A stretch of 64,000 nt of DNA from Streptomonospora alba (GTDB taxonomy: Bacteria > Actinomycetota > Actinomycetes > Streptosporangiales > Streptosporangiaceae). The DNA is taken from positions 1 to 64,000 of the forward strand of contig NZ_JROO01000011.1 in assembly GCF_000826685.1 (NCBI RefSeq). The letters are read 5' to 3'. The notes under the pieces are model-generated. The model was not told where the DNA came from and did not search any database. It saw only the letters and a list, made by a program, of their open reading frames with translations. The translations under genes were made by a program, and so were the position numbers. Positions 42,129 through 52,579 of this stretch are shown piece by piece. The first letter of the stretch is position 1; each line of letters starts with the position of its first letter.

Positions 42129-42506
42129 GTGGGTAGTGGCAGCGCAATCCGTGGCAGCCGCGTCGGTGCCGGCCCGATGGGCGAGGCCGAGCGCGGTGAG
42201 GCCGCGCCGCGTATCCGGGTTCCGTTCTACTGCGCCAACAAGCACGAGGTCGTGCCGAGCTTCGCGAACGAGGCGGCGGTCCCCCACGAGTGGGACTGCC
42301 CCCGCTGCGGCTTCCCTGCGGGCAAAGACCCGCAGAACCCCCCGGCGCCCCCGCGCACGGAGCCGTACAAGACGCACTTGGCCTACGTGAAGGAGCGGCG
42401 CAGCGAGGAGGAGGGCAAGCTCATCCTGGACGAGGCCCTCGCCAAGCTGCGCGCCGAGCGGGCCGAAATCGAGGCCCACATGAAGGCCAACGCCAACGCC
42501 AACTAG
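42129..42506 (+). CDS. rbpA: RNA polymerase-binding protein RbpA
   Basis: The 125-aa protein binds core RNA polymerase and the principal sigma factor in actinobacteria. Its N-terminal tail SGSAIRGSRVGAGPMGEAERGE, the RbpA core with CANKHEVVPSF and CPRCGFPAG, and the C-terminal basic and sigma-interacting helix AYVKERRSEEEGKLILDEAL all match. The start is set at GTG 42129 because GGAG lies 6 nt upstream and the product then begins VGSGSAIRG as in homologues. The ATG at 42117 would contain that ribosome site. Confidence 0.95.
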   Translation: MGSGSAIRGSRVGAGPMGEAERGEAAPRIRVPFYCANKHEVVPSFANEAAVPHEWDCPRCGFPAGKDPQNPPAPPRTEPYKTHLAYVKERRSEEEGKLILDEALAKLRAERAEIEAHMKANANAN

Positions 42507-42584
42507 CGATCGCCGGTCGCATCGGCGGCCGAGCCGCCCGCGGGCCGGGCGCGGTACGCGCACCGCGCCCGGCCCTGCGCGTCG

Positions 42585-43352
42585 TCACCACAGCTCAGGG
42601 GCGCGCCCGCCGAGGCGCCGGGTCAGTTCGGCGGCCGCGTCGCGCGCGCCCGCGGCCAGCGCCGCCGCCGTCACCGGACGCGCACTGGGCACGGTCAGGC
42701 TGATGGCCGCGGCCGGCGCGGCGTTGTGGTCGAAGGCCGCCGCCGCGATCGAGGAGAACCCCTCGGTGACCTGCCCCTCCTCGACCGCGTAGCCCGCGCG
42801 GCGCTCGTCGGCCAACACCCCGCGCAGTTCGGCGGGTCCCGAGGGGCCGTGCCCGGTGCGGTCCACGAACGCCGCCGCTGCGGGATACAGCGCACGTACC
42901 TGGGCGCGGGGCAGATGCGCCAGCAGAGCGCGCCCCGAAGCCGTCAGGTGGGCCGGCAGCCGCACACCCACCCCGGTGATGAGGGTGGGTGCATGCGGCG
43001 GCTGCTCCTTGAGCAGGTACAGCGTGTCCGGGCCGTGCAGGATCCCCAGGTGCGCTGTCGCCCCCGTCTCCTCGACGAGCCGCCGCAGCAGGGGCCGGGC
43101 CAACCGCTCCAGGGGGCCGTGGCGCAGATAGGCCGATCCGATCTCGAAGGCCGCCACTCCCAGCCCCCATCGGCGCTCCTCGGGCAGGTGGGTGACGAAG
43201 CCTTCCTCGGCCATGGCTTCCAGTAGCTGGTAGACGCTCGACCGCGGCAGTTCGAGTTCGGCGGCCACCGCCGCCGCCGATACCGGCCCCGACCGCGTGG
43301 CCAGGAAGCGCAGCAGCCGCAGCGCCCGCGTGGCCGCCGGGACATGGCTCAT
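42585..43352 (-). CDS. IclR-family regulator beside the hut genes
   Basis: The 255-aa protein has an N-terminal winged helix (ALRLLRFLATRSGPVSAAAVAAELELPRSSVYQLLEAM) and an IclR effector domain from about 85. It reads away from the histidine-utilisation genes 1.7 kb to the right. IclR proteins often control catabolic genes, so regulation of hut is plausible but unproven. The 3' end is close to rbpA (convergent). Confidence 0.88.
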   Translation of the reverse strand: MSHVPAATRALRLLRFLATRSGPVSAAAVAAELELPRSSVYQLLEAMAEEGFVTHLPEERRWGLGVAAFEIGSAYLRHGPLERLARPLLRRLVEETGATAHLGILHGPDTLYLLKEQPPHAPTLITGVGVRLPAHLTASGRALLAHLPRAQVRALYPAAAAFVDRTGHGPSGPAELRGVLADERRAGYAVEEGQVTEGFSSIAAAAFDHNAAPAAAISLTVPSARPVTAAALAAGARDAAAELTRRLGGRAPELW

Positions 43353-43680
43353 GGCCAGATTGTGGCACGGCGGTCGGCGACGGGCGGGGAAGGCGGCGCG
43401 GGGCCGGGGCGGCGTCGGTCGGTGCTGTGGAGCGTCGGGGCGGGCATCCGGCGGCGGCAGCGGCGACCACCCGGCTGCCGCGCTCGGGTTCGCGGCACGC
43501 GCCGAGGCCGCCGGCCCGGTGTTCCACGCATCCGCCGCGAAACCCGTCCACGCTTCCTGGACGGAATCCGGTGGAGCGCTTGCACACGGATCAGGAACGC
43601 TCCGGGAACGCCGGTCGCGCGGGTGGGGCCGGCGGGCGCCTCGCCCGAGCGCGGGCGGATCGAGCTCCGCAACACACGGC
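43353..43680. other. Intergenic region between IclR gene and small Cys protein
   Basis: Contains the IclR gene promoter in principle. Only low-complexity frames are present. I see no operator or RNA. Confidence 0.35.
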
Positions 43681-43851
43681 TCAGGTGCCGCCCGGCACGT
43701 TCAGCGCGCGGACCTGCAGCCTTCCGCAGGCGCACCGGGTGTAGAGCACCATCCCGGTCGAGGTCAGGTGCCGCGAGACGACCTGGTAGATCTCCGACTC
43801 CGGCCAGCCGCAGTCGGGGCAGACCTGTGTGCGGTTCGCGCAGGATTCCAT
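43681..43851 (-). CDS. Small zinc-ribbon-like protein
   Basis: A 56-aa protein with five cysteines: ESCANRTQVCPDCGWPES near the start (C4, C11, C14) and TRCACGRLQV (C40, C42). The CPDC and CAC pairs suggest a zinc ribbon. Codon use is regular, the start is ATG 43851, and it is divergent from the LysR gene 74 bp away. It is shorter than many ORF cut-offs. Function unknown. Confidence 0.7.
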   Translation of the reverse strand: MESCANRTQVCPDCGWPESEIYQVVSRHLTSTGMVLYTRCACGRLQVRALNVPGGT

Positions 43852-43925
43852 GGCCCCAGTCTGGGCGAGGCTCTTTCTTCATGTCCATCTGAACTTTTTG
43901 CATGAAACCGTGTAGCGTGGACTAC

Positions 43926-44906
43926 ATGTTCGATCTCCGGCGGCTGCGCGTGCTGCGGGCGGTCCACCACCACGGAACCGTCACCGGCGCGGCCGAGGCG
44001 CTGCACCTGACCCCTTCGGCGGTCTCCCAGCAGATCCGCCAGCTCGCGCGCGATCTCGGCGTCACTCTGCTGGAACCGGAAGGCCGCCGGGTGCGGCTGA
44101 CCTCGGCGGCCCACGTGCTGCTGGACCACGCCGATGCGCTGAGCACCCGCTGGGAGCGGGCCGTGGCCGACCTCGCCCGCCACTCCGAAGGCGCCGCGGG
44201 TCCGCTGCGCATGGCCGGATACCCCACGGGCATCGCCACCCTGCTGGCGCCCGCCACCTCGCGGCTGCGCCGCACCCACCCCGAGCTGCAGACCTCGGTG
44301 CTGGAGGCCGAGACCGGCGAGTGCTTCGACATGCTGCTGGGCGGCAGCGCCGACATCGCCGTCTTCGTGCCCGACCCCTCCTACCCGCCGGCCGACGATC
44401 GCCGCTTCGACCAGCAGGTCCTGGTGGAGGACCCCCAGGACCTGCTGGTGCCGACCGACCACCCGCTGGCGACGCGCACCGGCGTCACGCTCGCCGACGC
44501 GGCACTGGAGGACTGGATCGCGGCCGACACCGCCTGCAACCACTCCTGGATGCTGCACGTGGCCTGCTCCGCCGCCGGATTCACCCCGCGCATCGCCCAC
44601 CGCGCCACCGACTGGGTCGGCGCCACCGCGCTGGTCGCCCACGGGCTGGGGGCGGCCCTCGTGCCCCGGCTGCTGCCCGTCGCCGCCGAGTACCCCGTGG
44701 CCCGGGTGCGGCTGCACGGCAGACCTCAGCCCTCGCGGTCGATCCTCACCGCCGTGCGCAGCGGAAGCGGCGACCACCCGGCCGTCGCGCACGGGCTCGC
44801 GGCGCTCGCCGAGACCGCCGCCCGGGCGGCCGCGGATCCCGGCCCGCAGGAGGTCCACGCCCGCGTGCGCGGCCCCGCCGAAGGGGTCGGCGCCGCCGCT
44901 CGCTGA
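43926..44906 (+). CDS. LysR-family regulator
   Basis: The 326-aa protein has an N-terminal helix-turn-helix (FDLRRLRVLRAVHHHGTVTGAAEALHLTPSAVSQQIRQLARD) and a periplasmic-binding-like effector domain (about 90-300). The tail is Ala/Gly/Pro rich. The start is ATG 43926, and another ATG at 43902 adds 8 residues. It is directly upstream and co-directional with hutH, 121 nt away, so is a candidate regulator of the histidine operon. Confidence 0.9.
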   Translation: MFDLRRLRVLRAVHHHGTVTGAAEALHLTPSAVSQQIRQLARDLGVTLLEPEGRRVRLTSAAHVLLDHADALSTRWERAVADLARHSEGAAGPLRMAGYPTGIATLLAPATSRLRRTHPELQTSVLEAETGECFDMLLGGSADIAVFVPDPSYPPADDRRFDQQVLVEDPQDLLVPTDHPLATRTGVTLADAALEDWIAADTACNHSWMLHVACSAAGFTPRIAHRATDWVGATALVAHGLGAALVPRLLPVAAEYPVARVRLHGRPQPSRSILTAVRSGSGDHPAVAHGLAALAETAARAAADPGPQEVHARVRGPAEGVGAAAR

Positions 44907-45027
44907 GGCGGCCCGGGACGGTCCCTCCCCGCCCGAGACCGCCGGTCGCCGTTCCGTCTGAAATCTCGGACACGATGTGGGCGCGGGGGCTCGCACACCA
45001 GGGCGCCGGCCGCGTCCAATGGGGGCC

Positions 45028-46566
45028 ATGCCCACCTCGATCCACATCGGCCCCGCGGGGCCCTCTCCCGAGGACGTCGTCGCCGTGGCCCGCCGCGGCG
45101 CCGCGGTCCGCCTGACGCCCGAGGCGCGCGCCGCCGTGGCCGCGGGACGCAAGCGCGTCGACGCCCTGGCCGCCGACCCCGCCCCCGCATACGGCGTCAG
45201 TACCGGGTTCGGCGCGCTCGCGACGCGGCACATCGCCCCCGACCTGCGCACCCGGCTGCAGGCCTCCCTCGTCCGATCCCACGCCGCCGGTACCGGAGAC
45301 GAGGTCGAGCGCGAGGTGGTGCGCGCGCTGATGCTGCTGCGGCTGCGCACCCTGGCCGGGGGCGGTACCGGCGTGCGCGTCGAGACCGCCGAGGCGCTGG
45401 CCGGACTGCTCAACGCCGGCATCACACCCGTCGTCCACGAGTACGGAAGCCTGGGCTGCTCGGGCGATCTCGCCCCGCTGTCCCACGTCGCTCTGGCGCT
45501 GATGGGCGAGGGCACGGTTCGCGACGCGGACGGGGAGCTGCGCGAGGCGGCCGAGGCGCTGCACGAAGCGAGCCTGGAGCCGGTGGAACTGGCCGCCAAG
45601 GAGGGCCTCGCGCTGATCAACGGCACCGACGGCATGCTCGGCATGCTGCTGCTGGCCTGCGCCGACGTGGCAGAGCTGCTGCGTGTCGCCGACATCACCG
45701 CGGCCATGAGTGTCGAGGCCCTGCTGGGCACCGACCGGGTCTTCGCCGCCGATCTGCAAGAACTGCGCCCCCACCCCGGGCAGGCGGCAGCGGCGGCCAA
45801 CATGCGCGCCCTGCTGGCCGACTCGCCGGTGGTGGCCTCCCACCGCGGTCCCGACTGCACCCGCGTGCAGGACGCCTACTCGCTGCGCTGCGCGCCCCAG
45901 GTCGCCGGCGCCGTACGCGACACCCTCGCCCACGCCGAGGCCGTCGCCCACCGCGAACTGGCCGCCGTCATCGACAACCCGGTGGTCCTGGAAGACGGCC
46001 GAGTCGAGTCCAACGGCAACTTCCACGGTGCGCCCGTGGGCTATGTGCTCGACTTCCTGGCCATCGCGGTCGCCGATCTGGCCTCCATCGCCGAGCGCCG
46101 CACCGACCGCATGCTCGACGTCGCCCGCTCCCACGGGCTGCCCGCCTTCCTCGCCGACGACCCCGGCGTGGACTCCGGCCACATGATCGCCCAGTACACC
46201 CAGGCGGCGCTGGTCTCCGAGCTCAAGCGGATGGCCGCCCCCGCCAGCGTCGACTCCATCCCCAGCTCGGCCATGCAGGAGGACCACGTCTCGATGGGCT
46301 GGTCCGCCGCGCGCAAGCTGCGCCGCTGCGTCGATGCGCTCACCAGCGTGCTGGCGGTCGAGCTGATCACGGCGGCCCGTGCGCTGGACCTGCGCGCGCC
46401 CCTGGAACCCGCGCCGGCCACCGCGGCCGTACGCGACATGCTGCGCACCCGCGTACCCGGCCCCGGCCCCGACCGCCACCTGGCGCCCGAGATCGCCGCC
46501 GCGGCCCGACTCATCTCCGACGGTTCCGTCCGCGCCGCCGCAGACTCCGTCACCCCGCTCGCCTGA
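45028..46566 (+). CDS. hutH: Histidine ammonia-lyase
   Basis: The 512-aa enzyme converts L-histidine to trans-urocanate and ammonia. The MIO prosthetic group forms from an ASG-type tripeptide; here it is C144-S145-G146 in [16 protein letters not shown]. Cys at the first position is tolerated since the prosthetic group only needs the backbone. Other landmarks: [34 protein letters not shown], and [18 protein letters not shown]. An upstream in-frame ATG at 44977 is unlikely. First gene of hutH-hutU-M20-hutF-hutI. Confidence 0.96.
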   Translation: MPTSIHIGPAGPSPEDVVAVARRGAAVRLTPEARAAVAAGRKRVDALAADPAPAYGVSTGFGALATRHIAPDLRTRLQASLVRSHAAGTGDEVEREVVRALMLLRLRTLAGGGTGVRVETAEALAGLLNAGITPVVHEYGSLGCSGDLAPLSHVALALMGEGTVRDADGELREAAEALHEASLEPVELAAKEGLALINGTDGMLGMLLLACADVAELLRVADITAAMSVEALLGTDRVFAADLQELRPHPGQAAAAANMRALLADSPVVASHRGPDCTRVQDAYSLRCAPQVAGAVRDTLAHAEAVAHRELAAVIDNPVVLEDGRVESNGNFHGAPVGYVLDFLAIAVADLASIAERRTDRMLDVARSHGLPAFLADDPGVDSGHMIAQYTQAALVSELKRMAAPASVDSIPSSAMQEDHVSMGWSAARKLRRCVDALTSVLAVELITAARALDLRAPLEPAPATAAVRDMLRTRVPGPGPDRHLAPEIAAAARLISDGSVRAAADSVTPLA

Positions 46567-46585
46567 ACCGGTCGGGAGGACCGCC

Positions 46586-48262
46586 ATGACCACGGGAACC
46601 GGCTCCGCGCCGCGGAAGGTGCGCGCCCCGCGCGGCACCGTCCGCTCCGCCAAGGGGTGGCCGCAGGAGGCCGCCCTGCGCATGCTGCACAACAACCTCG
46701 ACCCCGAGGTCGCCGAGCACCCCGACCGGCTCGTCGTCTACGGCGGAAGCGGCAGGGCCGCCCGCGACTGGGCGAGTTTCGACCGCATCACCGCCGTGCT
46801 GCGGGAGCTGGGCGACGACGAGACGCTGCTCGTGCAGTCCGGCCGCCCTGTGGGGGTGCTGCCGACCCACGAGTGGGCGCCGCGTGTGCTCATCGCCAAC
46901 GCCAACCTCGTCGGCGACTGGTCGAACTGGGAGGAGTTCCGCCGCCTGGAGGCGCTGGGTCTGACCATGTACGGGCAGATGACCGCCGGGTCGTGGATCT
47001 ACATCGGCACTCAGGGCATTCTTCAGGGCACCTACGAGACCTTCGGCGCGGTGGCCGCCAAGCGCTTCGGCGGCAGCCTGGCCGGCACGCTCACCCTCAC
47101 CGCCGGGCTGGGCGGCATGGGCGGCGCCCAGCCGCTGGCGGTGACCATGAACGGCGGGACGGCGCTGGTCCTCGAGTGCGACGCCACCCGTATCGAACGC
47201 CGCATCGCCCAGGGCTACCTCGACGTCCGCGCCGACAGCCTCGACGACGCCCTGCGCCGGGCGGAGCAGGCGCGCCGCGAGCGGCGCGCGGTCTCCATCG
47301 GCGTCCAGGCCAACGCCGCCGACGCCGTACCCGAACTGCTGCGCCGCGGTGCGCCGGTCGACGTCGTCACCGACCAGACCTCCGCCCACGACCCGCTCGC
47401 CTACCTGCCCAGCGGGGTGGACTTCGCCGACTGGGGCGACTACGCGACGCGCGCGCCAGAGGACTTCACCCGCCGTGCCCGCGAGTCCATGGCCGCCCAC
47501 GTCGAGGCGATGGTCGGATTCGCCGACGCCGGCGCCGAGGTCTTCGACTACGGAAACGCGATCCGCGGAGAGGCGCGCACCGCCGGCTACGCGCGCGCCT
47601 TCGACTTCCCCGGATTCGTGCCCGCTTACATCCGCCCCCTGTTCTGCCAGGGCAAAGGACCCTTCCGCTGGGCCGCGCTCTCCGGCGACCCCGCCGACAT
47701 CGCCCGTACCGACCGGGCCGTGCTGGAGTTGTTCGGAGACGACGACCACCTGGCCCGCTGGATCCGCATGGCCGGCGAGCGGATCTCCTACCAGGGCCTC
47801 CCGGCGCGGATCTGCTGGCTGGGCCAGGGCGAGCGCGCCGCCGCCGGCCAGCGGTTCAACGAGCTCGTGGCCTCCGGCGAGATCAGCGCGCCACTGGCCA
47901 TCGGCCGCGACCACCTCGACACCGGCTCCGTGGCCTCGCCCTACCGCGAGACCGAGTCCATGGCCGACGGTTCCGACGCCATCGCCGACTGGCCGCTGCT
48001 CAACGCTCTGGTCAACACCGCCTCGGGCGCATCCTGGGTGTCGATCCACCACGGCGGCGGTGTCGGAATCGGCCGCTCCCTGCACGCCGGCCAGGTCAGC
48101 GTCGCCGACGGCAGCGACCTGGCCGCGCGCAAGCTGCACCGGGTACTCGCCAACGACCCCGCCACGGGAGTGATCCGCCACGCCGACGCCGGGTATGGCC
48201 AGGCCGAAGAGACCGCCGAACAGCACGGCATCCGCCTGCCCATGCGCGAGGGGCGGGATTAG
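46586..48262 (+). CDS. hutU: Urocanate hydratase
   Basis: The 558-aa enzyme hydrates urocanate to 4-imidazolone-5-propionate using tightly bound NAD+. Diagnostic segments are [37 protein letters not shown] (NAD-binding), the catalytic-region [19 protein letters not shown] with the active cysteine, and [27 protein letters not shown] precedes ATG 46586. It is 19 nt after hutH. Confidence 0.97.
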   Translation: MTTGTGSAPRKVRAPRGTVRSAKGWPQEAALRMLHNNLDPEVAEHPDRLVVYGGSGRAARDWASFDRITAVLRELGDDETLLVQSGRPVGVLPTHEWAPRVLIANANLVGDWSNWEEFRRLEALGLTMYGQMTAGSWIYIGTQGILQGTYETFGAVAAKRFGGSLAGTLTLTAGLGGMGGAQPLAVTMNGGTALVLECDATRIERRIAQGYLDVRADSLDDALRRAEQARRERRAVSIGVQANAADAVPELLRRGAPVDVVTDQTSAHDPLAYLPSGVDFADWGDYATRAPEDFTRRARESMAAHVEAMVGFADAGAEVFDYGNAIRGEARTAGYARAFDFPGFVPAYIRPLFCQGKGPFRWAALSGDPADIARTDRAVLELFGDDDHLARWIRMAGERISYQGLPARICWLGQGERAAAGQRFNELVASGEISAPLAIGRDHLDTGSVASPYRETESMADGSDAIADWPLLNALVNTASGASWVSIHHGGGVGIGRSLHAGQVSVADGSDLAARKLHRVLANDPATGVIRHADAGYGQAEETAEQHGIRLPMREGRD

Positions 48263-48316
48263 GCGGTGGTGGCGGGCGGCCGTGGAGACGAGGCGCAGAT
48301 CAGGGACGGAGTCCGA

Positions 48317-49552
48317 ATGAACGACGACTTCGAGGAGCTGTGGGACGGCCTGGCTCCGCTGGGGCGCAACCGTGCCACCGGCGGCTATCGCAGGTACTCC
48401 TGGGGCCCGGCCGACACCGAGGCGCGTGCCTGGTTCACCTCGGCGGCCCGCGCCCGGGGGCTCGGGGTCGAGACCGACCGCAACGGCAACCTGTGGGCAT
48501 GGTGGGGAGAGCCCGGTCCCGACGCCGTGGTCACCGGCTCCCACCTGGACTCGGTGCCCGACGGCGGTGCCTACGACGGGCCGCTGGGCGTCGTCGGCGG
48601 CCTGGCCGCGATCGACGAGCTCCGCCGGCGCGGGCTGCGCCCCCGGCGCCCCGTCGCGGTGGCGGTGTTCGTCGAGGAGGAGGGCGCCCGCTTCGGCGTC
48701 CCCTGCCTGGGCAGTCGGCTGCTGACCGGGGCGATCGCTCCGGAGCGTGCGTGTGCCCTCACCGACGCCGACGGTGTGACCTGGTCGCGGGCGATGGAGG
48801 GGGCCGGGCTCGACCCCGAGCGCATGGGCGCCGACCACGAGCTCATCGGCCGCATCGGCGCGTTCGTCGAACTGCACATCGAGCAGGGGCGGTCGCTGGC
48901 GTGCACCGGCGACCCCGTCGGCGCGGCTTCGGCGGTGTGGCCGCACGGGCGGTGGCGGTTGGACTTCGCCGGTCAGGCCGACCACGCCGGGACCACCCGG
49001 CTGGTCGACCGCAGGGACCCCATGCTGCCCTTCGCCGCGGCCGTGCAGGAGGCGCGGCGGGCGGCCGAGGAGCACGATGCCCTGGCCACCGTGGGCAAGG
49101 TGCGGGTCTCGCCCAACGGCACCAACGCGGTGCCCTCCCGGGTGCGCGCCTGGCTGGATGCGCGCGCGGCCGACGAGGCGGCCCTGCGCGCGGTCGTCGA
49201 CCGGGTCGACACCGCCGCGCGGGGCAGCGCCGCCGACCACGGAGTCGCCGTGACCGCCTACCTGGAATCCACGTCGCCGCTCGTGGAGTTCGACCACCGC
49301 CTGCGCGACCGCATCGCCGAGCGCGCGGGAGGAGGGTCGGGCGCCGTTCCGCTGCTGACCACCGGCGCCGGCCACGACGCCGGCGTGCTGGCCAACACCG
49401 TGCCCACCGCCATGCTGTTCGTGCGCAACCCCACCGGCGTCTCGCACGCCCCCGGGGAGTCGGCCACCGCCGCCGACTGCCGGGCCGGAATCACCGCCTT
49501 GGCCGACGTGCTGGCCGACCTGGCCGACGCCGCGCCGCCGGAGCAGGCATGA
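48317..49552 (+). CDS. M20 amidohydrolase, candidate N-formylglutamate hydrolase
   Basis: The 411-aa protein belongs to the M20/hydantoinase-carbamoylase group. VVTGSHLDSVPDGGAYDGPLGVVG supplies metal ligands, FVEEEGARFG the catalytic Glu pair, HIEQGRSLA, and HAPGESA a late metal His. Homologues are named allantoate amidohydrolases or N-carbamoyl-amino-acid hydrolases. It sits between hutU and hutF with its TGA in the hutF ATG (ATGA), so the genes are coupled. HutF yields N-formylglutamate and no hutG is here; I infer this enzyme hydrolyses it. Start ATG 48317 has GGAG upstream; a GTG at 48266 is possible. Confidence 0.85.
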   Translation: MNDDFEELWDGLAPLGRNRATGGYRRYSWGPADTEARAWFTSAARARGLGVETDRNGNLWAWWGEPGPDAVVTGSHLDSVPDGGAYDGPLGVVGGLAAIDELRRRGLRPRRPVAVAVFVEEEGARFGVPCLGSRLLTGAIAPERACALTDADGVTWSRAMEGAGLDPERMGADHELIGRIGAFVELHIEQGRSLACTGDPVGAASAVWPHGRWRLDFAGQADHAGTTRLVDRRDPMLPFAAAVQEARRAAEEHDALATVGKVRVSPNGTNAVPSRVRAWLDARAADEAALRAVVDRVDTAARGSAADHGVAVTAYLESTSPLVEFDHRLRDRIAERAGGGSGAVPLLTTGAGHDAGVLANTVPTAMLFVRNPTGVSHAPGESATAADCRAGITALADVLADLADAAPPEQA

Positions 49553-51051
49553 GCGCGACGCCGCCGGGCCCGTCCCCGGACGGGGGTGCCCGAGGGGAGG
49601 CGGTCGCGAGCGCGCGCGCAGCCGAGGCGGTAGGCGAGGAGGCGGGCGCGGTGCGGCCGGGACGCAGCGAGCGGTACTGGTGCGAGTGGGCGCTGCTGGA
49701 CGCCGGGGCCGGAGCAGCGGCGGCGCCGGGGGTCCTCGTCGAGGTCGACGGCGGCGCGATCACCTCCGTCACCCGCGACACGCGTCCCCCAGACGGCGCC
49801 GAGCGGCTGGGCGGGCTGACCGTCGCGGGGTTCGCCGACGCGCACTCCCACGCCTTCCACCGCGCGCTGCGGGGGCGCACCGGCGAGGACGGCGGCAGCT
49901 TCTGGACCTGGCGCAGCCGGATGTACGAGGCCGCCGGACGCCTGGACCCCGACTCCTACCACCGCCTCGCCCGCGCCGTCTACGCCGAGATGGCGCTGGC
50001 CGGGATCACCTGCGTGGGGGAGTTCCACTACCTGCACCACGCGCCCGGCGGCACCCGTTACAACGATCCCAACGCCATGGGGCGCGCTCTGATCGCGGCC
50101 GCGGCCGACGCCGGCGTGCGCATCACCCTGCTCGACACCTGCTACCTCGCCGGCGGCCTGGACGCCCGCAGCGGGTACACGCCGCTGGAGGGGCCCCAGC
50201 TGCGCTTCGGCGACGCAAGCGCCGACGCCTGGGCCGAGCGCGTCGCCGCCCTGCGGCCCGCCGCCGACCACGCCCGCATCGGGGTCGCCGCGCATTCGGT
50301 ACGTGCGGTCCCGCCCGCCGACCTCGCCCGCATCGCCCGAGCCGCGCCCGAGGCCGGATGGGCCGCCGCGCACATCCACGCCTCCGAACAGCCGGCCGAG
50401 AACACCGCCTGCATCGCCGCCCACGGGCGCACCCCCGTCCGCCTCCTGGACGACACCGGCTTTCTGACGGCGCTGCGGCCCACCCTCGTCCACGCCACCC
50501 ATCTCACCCGCGCCGACGCCTCCCTCGTGCGCGGCACCGGCGCCGGCGTGTGCCTGTGCCCCACCACCGAGGGCGATCTCGCCGACGGCCTGCCCGACCT
50601 GGGACGCCTGGCCGGCGCACCGCTGTCGCTGGGCACCGACGGCCACACCGGCATCGACATGTTCGCCGAGGCCCGCGGCGCCGAGATCCACGAGCGCCTG
50701 CGCACCGGCCGCCGCGGCACACTGCCCGCCCACGGTCTGCTGGAGGCCGCGCTCGCCGGCGGCCACGCGGCGCTCGGCTGGGAGCCCGACGCCGAGCCCG
50801 GCGGCGAGGGAGGCGCGGGGCGCATCGCCGCGGGAGCCCGGGCCGACCTGGTCACCGTCGCCCTCGACGGCGTCCGCATGGCCGGCTTCGAGGGCGACCG
50901 CGCCGCCGACGCGCTCGTGTGGGCCGCGACCGCCGCCGACGTCCGCCACGTCATGGCCGACGGGCGCTGGATCGTGCGCGACGGCGTGCACACCGCGATC
51001 CCCGACGCCGCCGCCCGGCTCCACGCCGCGATCACGGAGCTCACCCGGTGA
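49549..51051 (+). CDS. hutF: Formiminoglutamate deiminase
   Basis: The 500-aa amidohydrolase removes ammonia from N-formimino-L-glutamate to give N-formyl-L-glutamate. [12 protein letters not shown] supplies the first metal His pair, [20 protein letters not shown] and LVHATHLT give others, and [10 protein letters not shown] has the catalytic Asp. The first 45 residues (before RYWCEWALL) are low-complexity. The ATG at 49549 overlaps the M20 stop. The reading frame stays open for 2.9 kb upstream on hutU's shadow, which is not coding. Confidence 0.92.
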   Translation: MSATPPGPSPDGGARGEAVASARAAEAVGEEAGAVRPGRSERYWCEWALLDAGAGAAAAPGVLVEVDGGAITSVTRDTRPPDGAERLGGLTVAGFADAHSHAFHRALRGRTGEDGGSFWTWRSRMYEAAGRLDPDSYHRLARAVYAEMALAGITCVGEFHYLHHAPGGTRYNDPNAMGRALIAAAADAGVRITLLDTCYLAGGLDARSGYTPLEGPQLRFGDASADAWAERVAALRPAADHARIGVAAHSVRAVPPADLARIARAAPEAGWAAAHIHASEQPAENTACIAAHGRTPVRLLDDTGFLTALRPTLVHATHLTRADASLVRGTGAGVCLCPTTEGDLADGLPDLGRLAGAPLSLGTDGHTGIDMFAEARGAEIHERLRTGRRGTLPAHGLLEAALAGGHAALGWEPDAEPGGEGGAGRIAAGARADLVTVALDGVRMAGFEGDRAADALVWAATAADVRHVMADGRWIVRDGVHTAIPDAAARLHAAITELTR

Positions 51052-51163
51052 GTCCTCCGGGCGCGGCGCGCTCCGGCGCCGCAGACCCGCCGCAGGATCG
51101 ATCCGCACGCGCAGCCTCAGCCGAAGGGAGGAACGCGGCGCCTCTCGACGCGCCGCGACGCCG

Positions 51164-52396
51164 ATGAACACCCCCGATCCAGCCCCCGCCGTGCCCGCCG
51201 TCTCGTCGGTGCTGGTGGACGGCGTCGCCCACCTCGTCACCAACGACCCCGCCCTCGGGCCCGGCCCGCTGGGCGAGGTGCCCGACGCCGCCGTGGTCGT
51301 CGAGGCGGGCCGTGTGGCCTGGTGCGGGCCGCGAACCCGGGCACCGGCCGCCGACGTGCGCGTGGACGCCGCCGGTCGCTGCCTCATCCCGGGCTTCGTC
51401 GACAGCCACTCCCACGTCGTCTTCGCGGGCGACCGCAGCCGGGAGTTCGGCGACCGGATGAGCGGTCGGCCCTATGAGGCCGGCGGCATCCGCACCACCG
51501 TCGCCGCGACCCGTGCGGCCTCCGACACCGACCTGCTGGGCACCGCCACCCGCCTGCTGCGCGAGGCCCGCGCCCAAGGGACCACCACCCTGGAGATCAA
51601 GTCCGGCTACGGGCTGAGTACCGCCGATGAACAGCGCTGCCTGCGCGCGGCCGCACGGCTGACCGACGAGACGACGTTCCTGGGCGCTCACGTGGTCCCG
51701 CCCGAGTACGACGGCGACACCGACGGCTACGTGGATCTGGTCACCGGCGGGATGCTGGAGGCCTGTGCGCCCCACGCCCGCTGGATCGACGTGTTCTGCG
51801 AACGCGGCGCCTTCGACGAGCACCAGGCGCGCCGCGTCCTGCGAGCGGGGCGCGACCGCGGACTGATGCCGCGCGTGCACGGAAACCAGCTCGGTCCCGG
51901 CCCCGGTGTGCGCCTGGCGGTGGCGGAAGGCGCGGCGTCGGTGGACCACTGCACCCACCTGAGCGACGACGACGTCGCGGCGCTGGCCGGCTCCGCGTCC
52001 GGCGGGGGACCGGCGACGGTGGCCACGCTGCTGCCGGGCGTCGACTTCTCCACCCGCCAGCCCTACCCCGACGCCCGCGCCCTGCTCGACGCCGGCGCCC
52101 CCGTCGCCCTGGCCACCGACTGCAACCCCGGATCGTGCTTCACCTCCAGCATGGCGCTGTGCATCGCACTGGCGGTACGCGAGATGCGGATGAGCCCGGA
52201 GGAGGCGCTTCGGGCGGCCACAGCGGGCGGTGCCGCCGCGCTGCGCCGCGACGACGTAGGCCACCTCGCGGTGGGCGCTCGCGCCGACATGGTGCTGCTG
52301 GAGGCGCCCAATCCCGTCTATCTGGCCTACCGCCCCGGCGTGCCGCAGGTCGCGGCGGTGTGGAAGGACGGTGAACTCGTCGCCGGGCGGCCCTGA
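51164..52396 (+). CDS. hutI: Imidazolonepropionase
   Basis: The 410-aa amidohydrolase opens 4-imidazolone-5-propionate to N-formimino-L-glutamate. Metal site [14 protein letters not shown], substrate loop [19 protein letters not shown], later metal His in [11 protein letters not shown], catalytic ATDCNPGSC. It starts ATG 51164, 112 nt after hutF, and closes the pathway gene set. Confidence 0.95.
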   Translation: MNTPDPAPAVPAVSSVLVDGVAHLVTNDPALGPGPLGEVPDAAVVVEAGRVAWCGPRTRAPAADVRVDAAGRCLIPGFVDSHSHVVFAGDRSREFGDRMSGRPYEAGGIRTTVAATRAASDTDLLGTATRLLREARAQGTTTLEIKSGYGLSTADEQRCLRAAARLTDETTFLGAHVVPPEYDGDTDGYVDLVTGGMLEACAPHARWIDVFCERGAFDEHQARRVLRAGRDRGLMPRVHGNQLGPGPGVRLAVAEGAASVDHCTHLSDDDVAALAGSASGGGPATVATLLPGVDFSTRQPYPDARALLDAGAPVALATDCNPGSCFTSSMALCIALAVREMRMSPEEALRAATAGGAAALRRDDVGHLAVGARADMVLLEAPNPVYLAYRPGVPQVAAVWKDGELVAGRP

Positions 52397-52579
52397 CCGC
52401 GCCCCTGCGGGGGCGGGGGCCGCGGTGCCGGACGGATCCGCCGGGTGATGTGTCGCCGGAACTTACCTCGGCTTAGCGCGCACGAAACGCGGCGGTCCCA
52501 CCCTGGAAGGGAACCGGCGCGCACCGCCGGGCGGCAGCGCCGCCACCGGCGGCCGCGCCCACCCGCGAAGGGGGACAGC

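Noticed and set aside
46657-49548. Open frame of over 960 codons upstream of hutF on the plus strand
   Set aside because: It is a GC-driven shadow of hutU and the M20 gene. Only the 49549-51051 part has family sequence.
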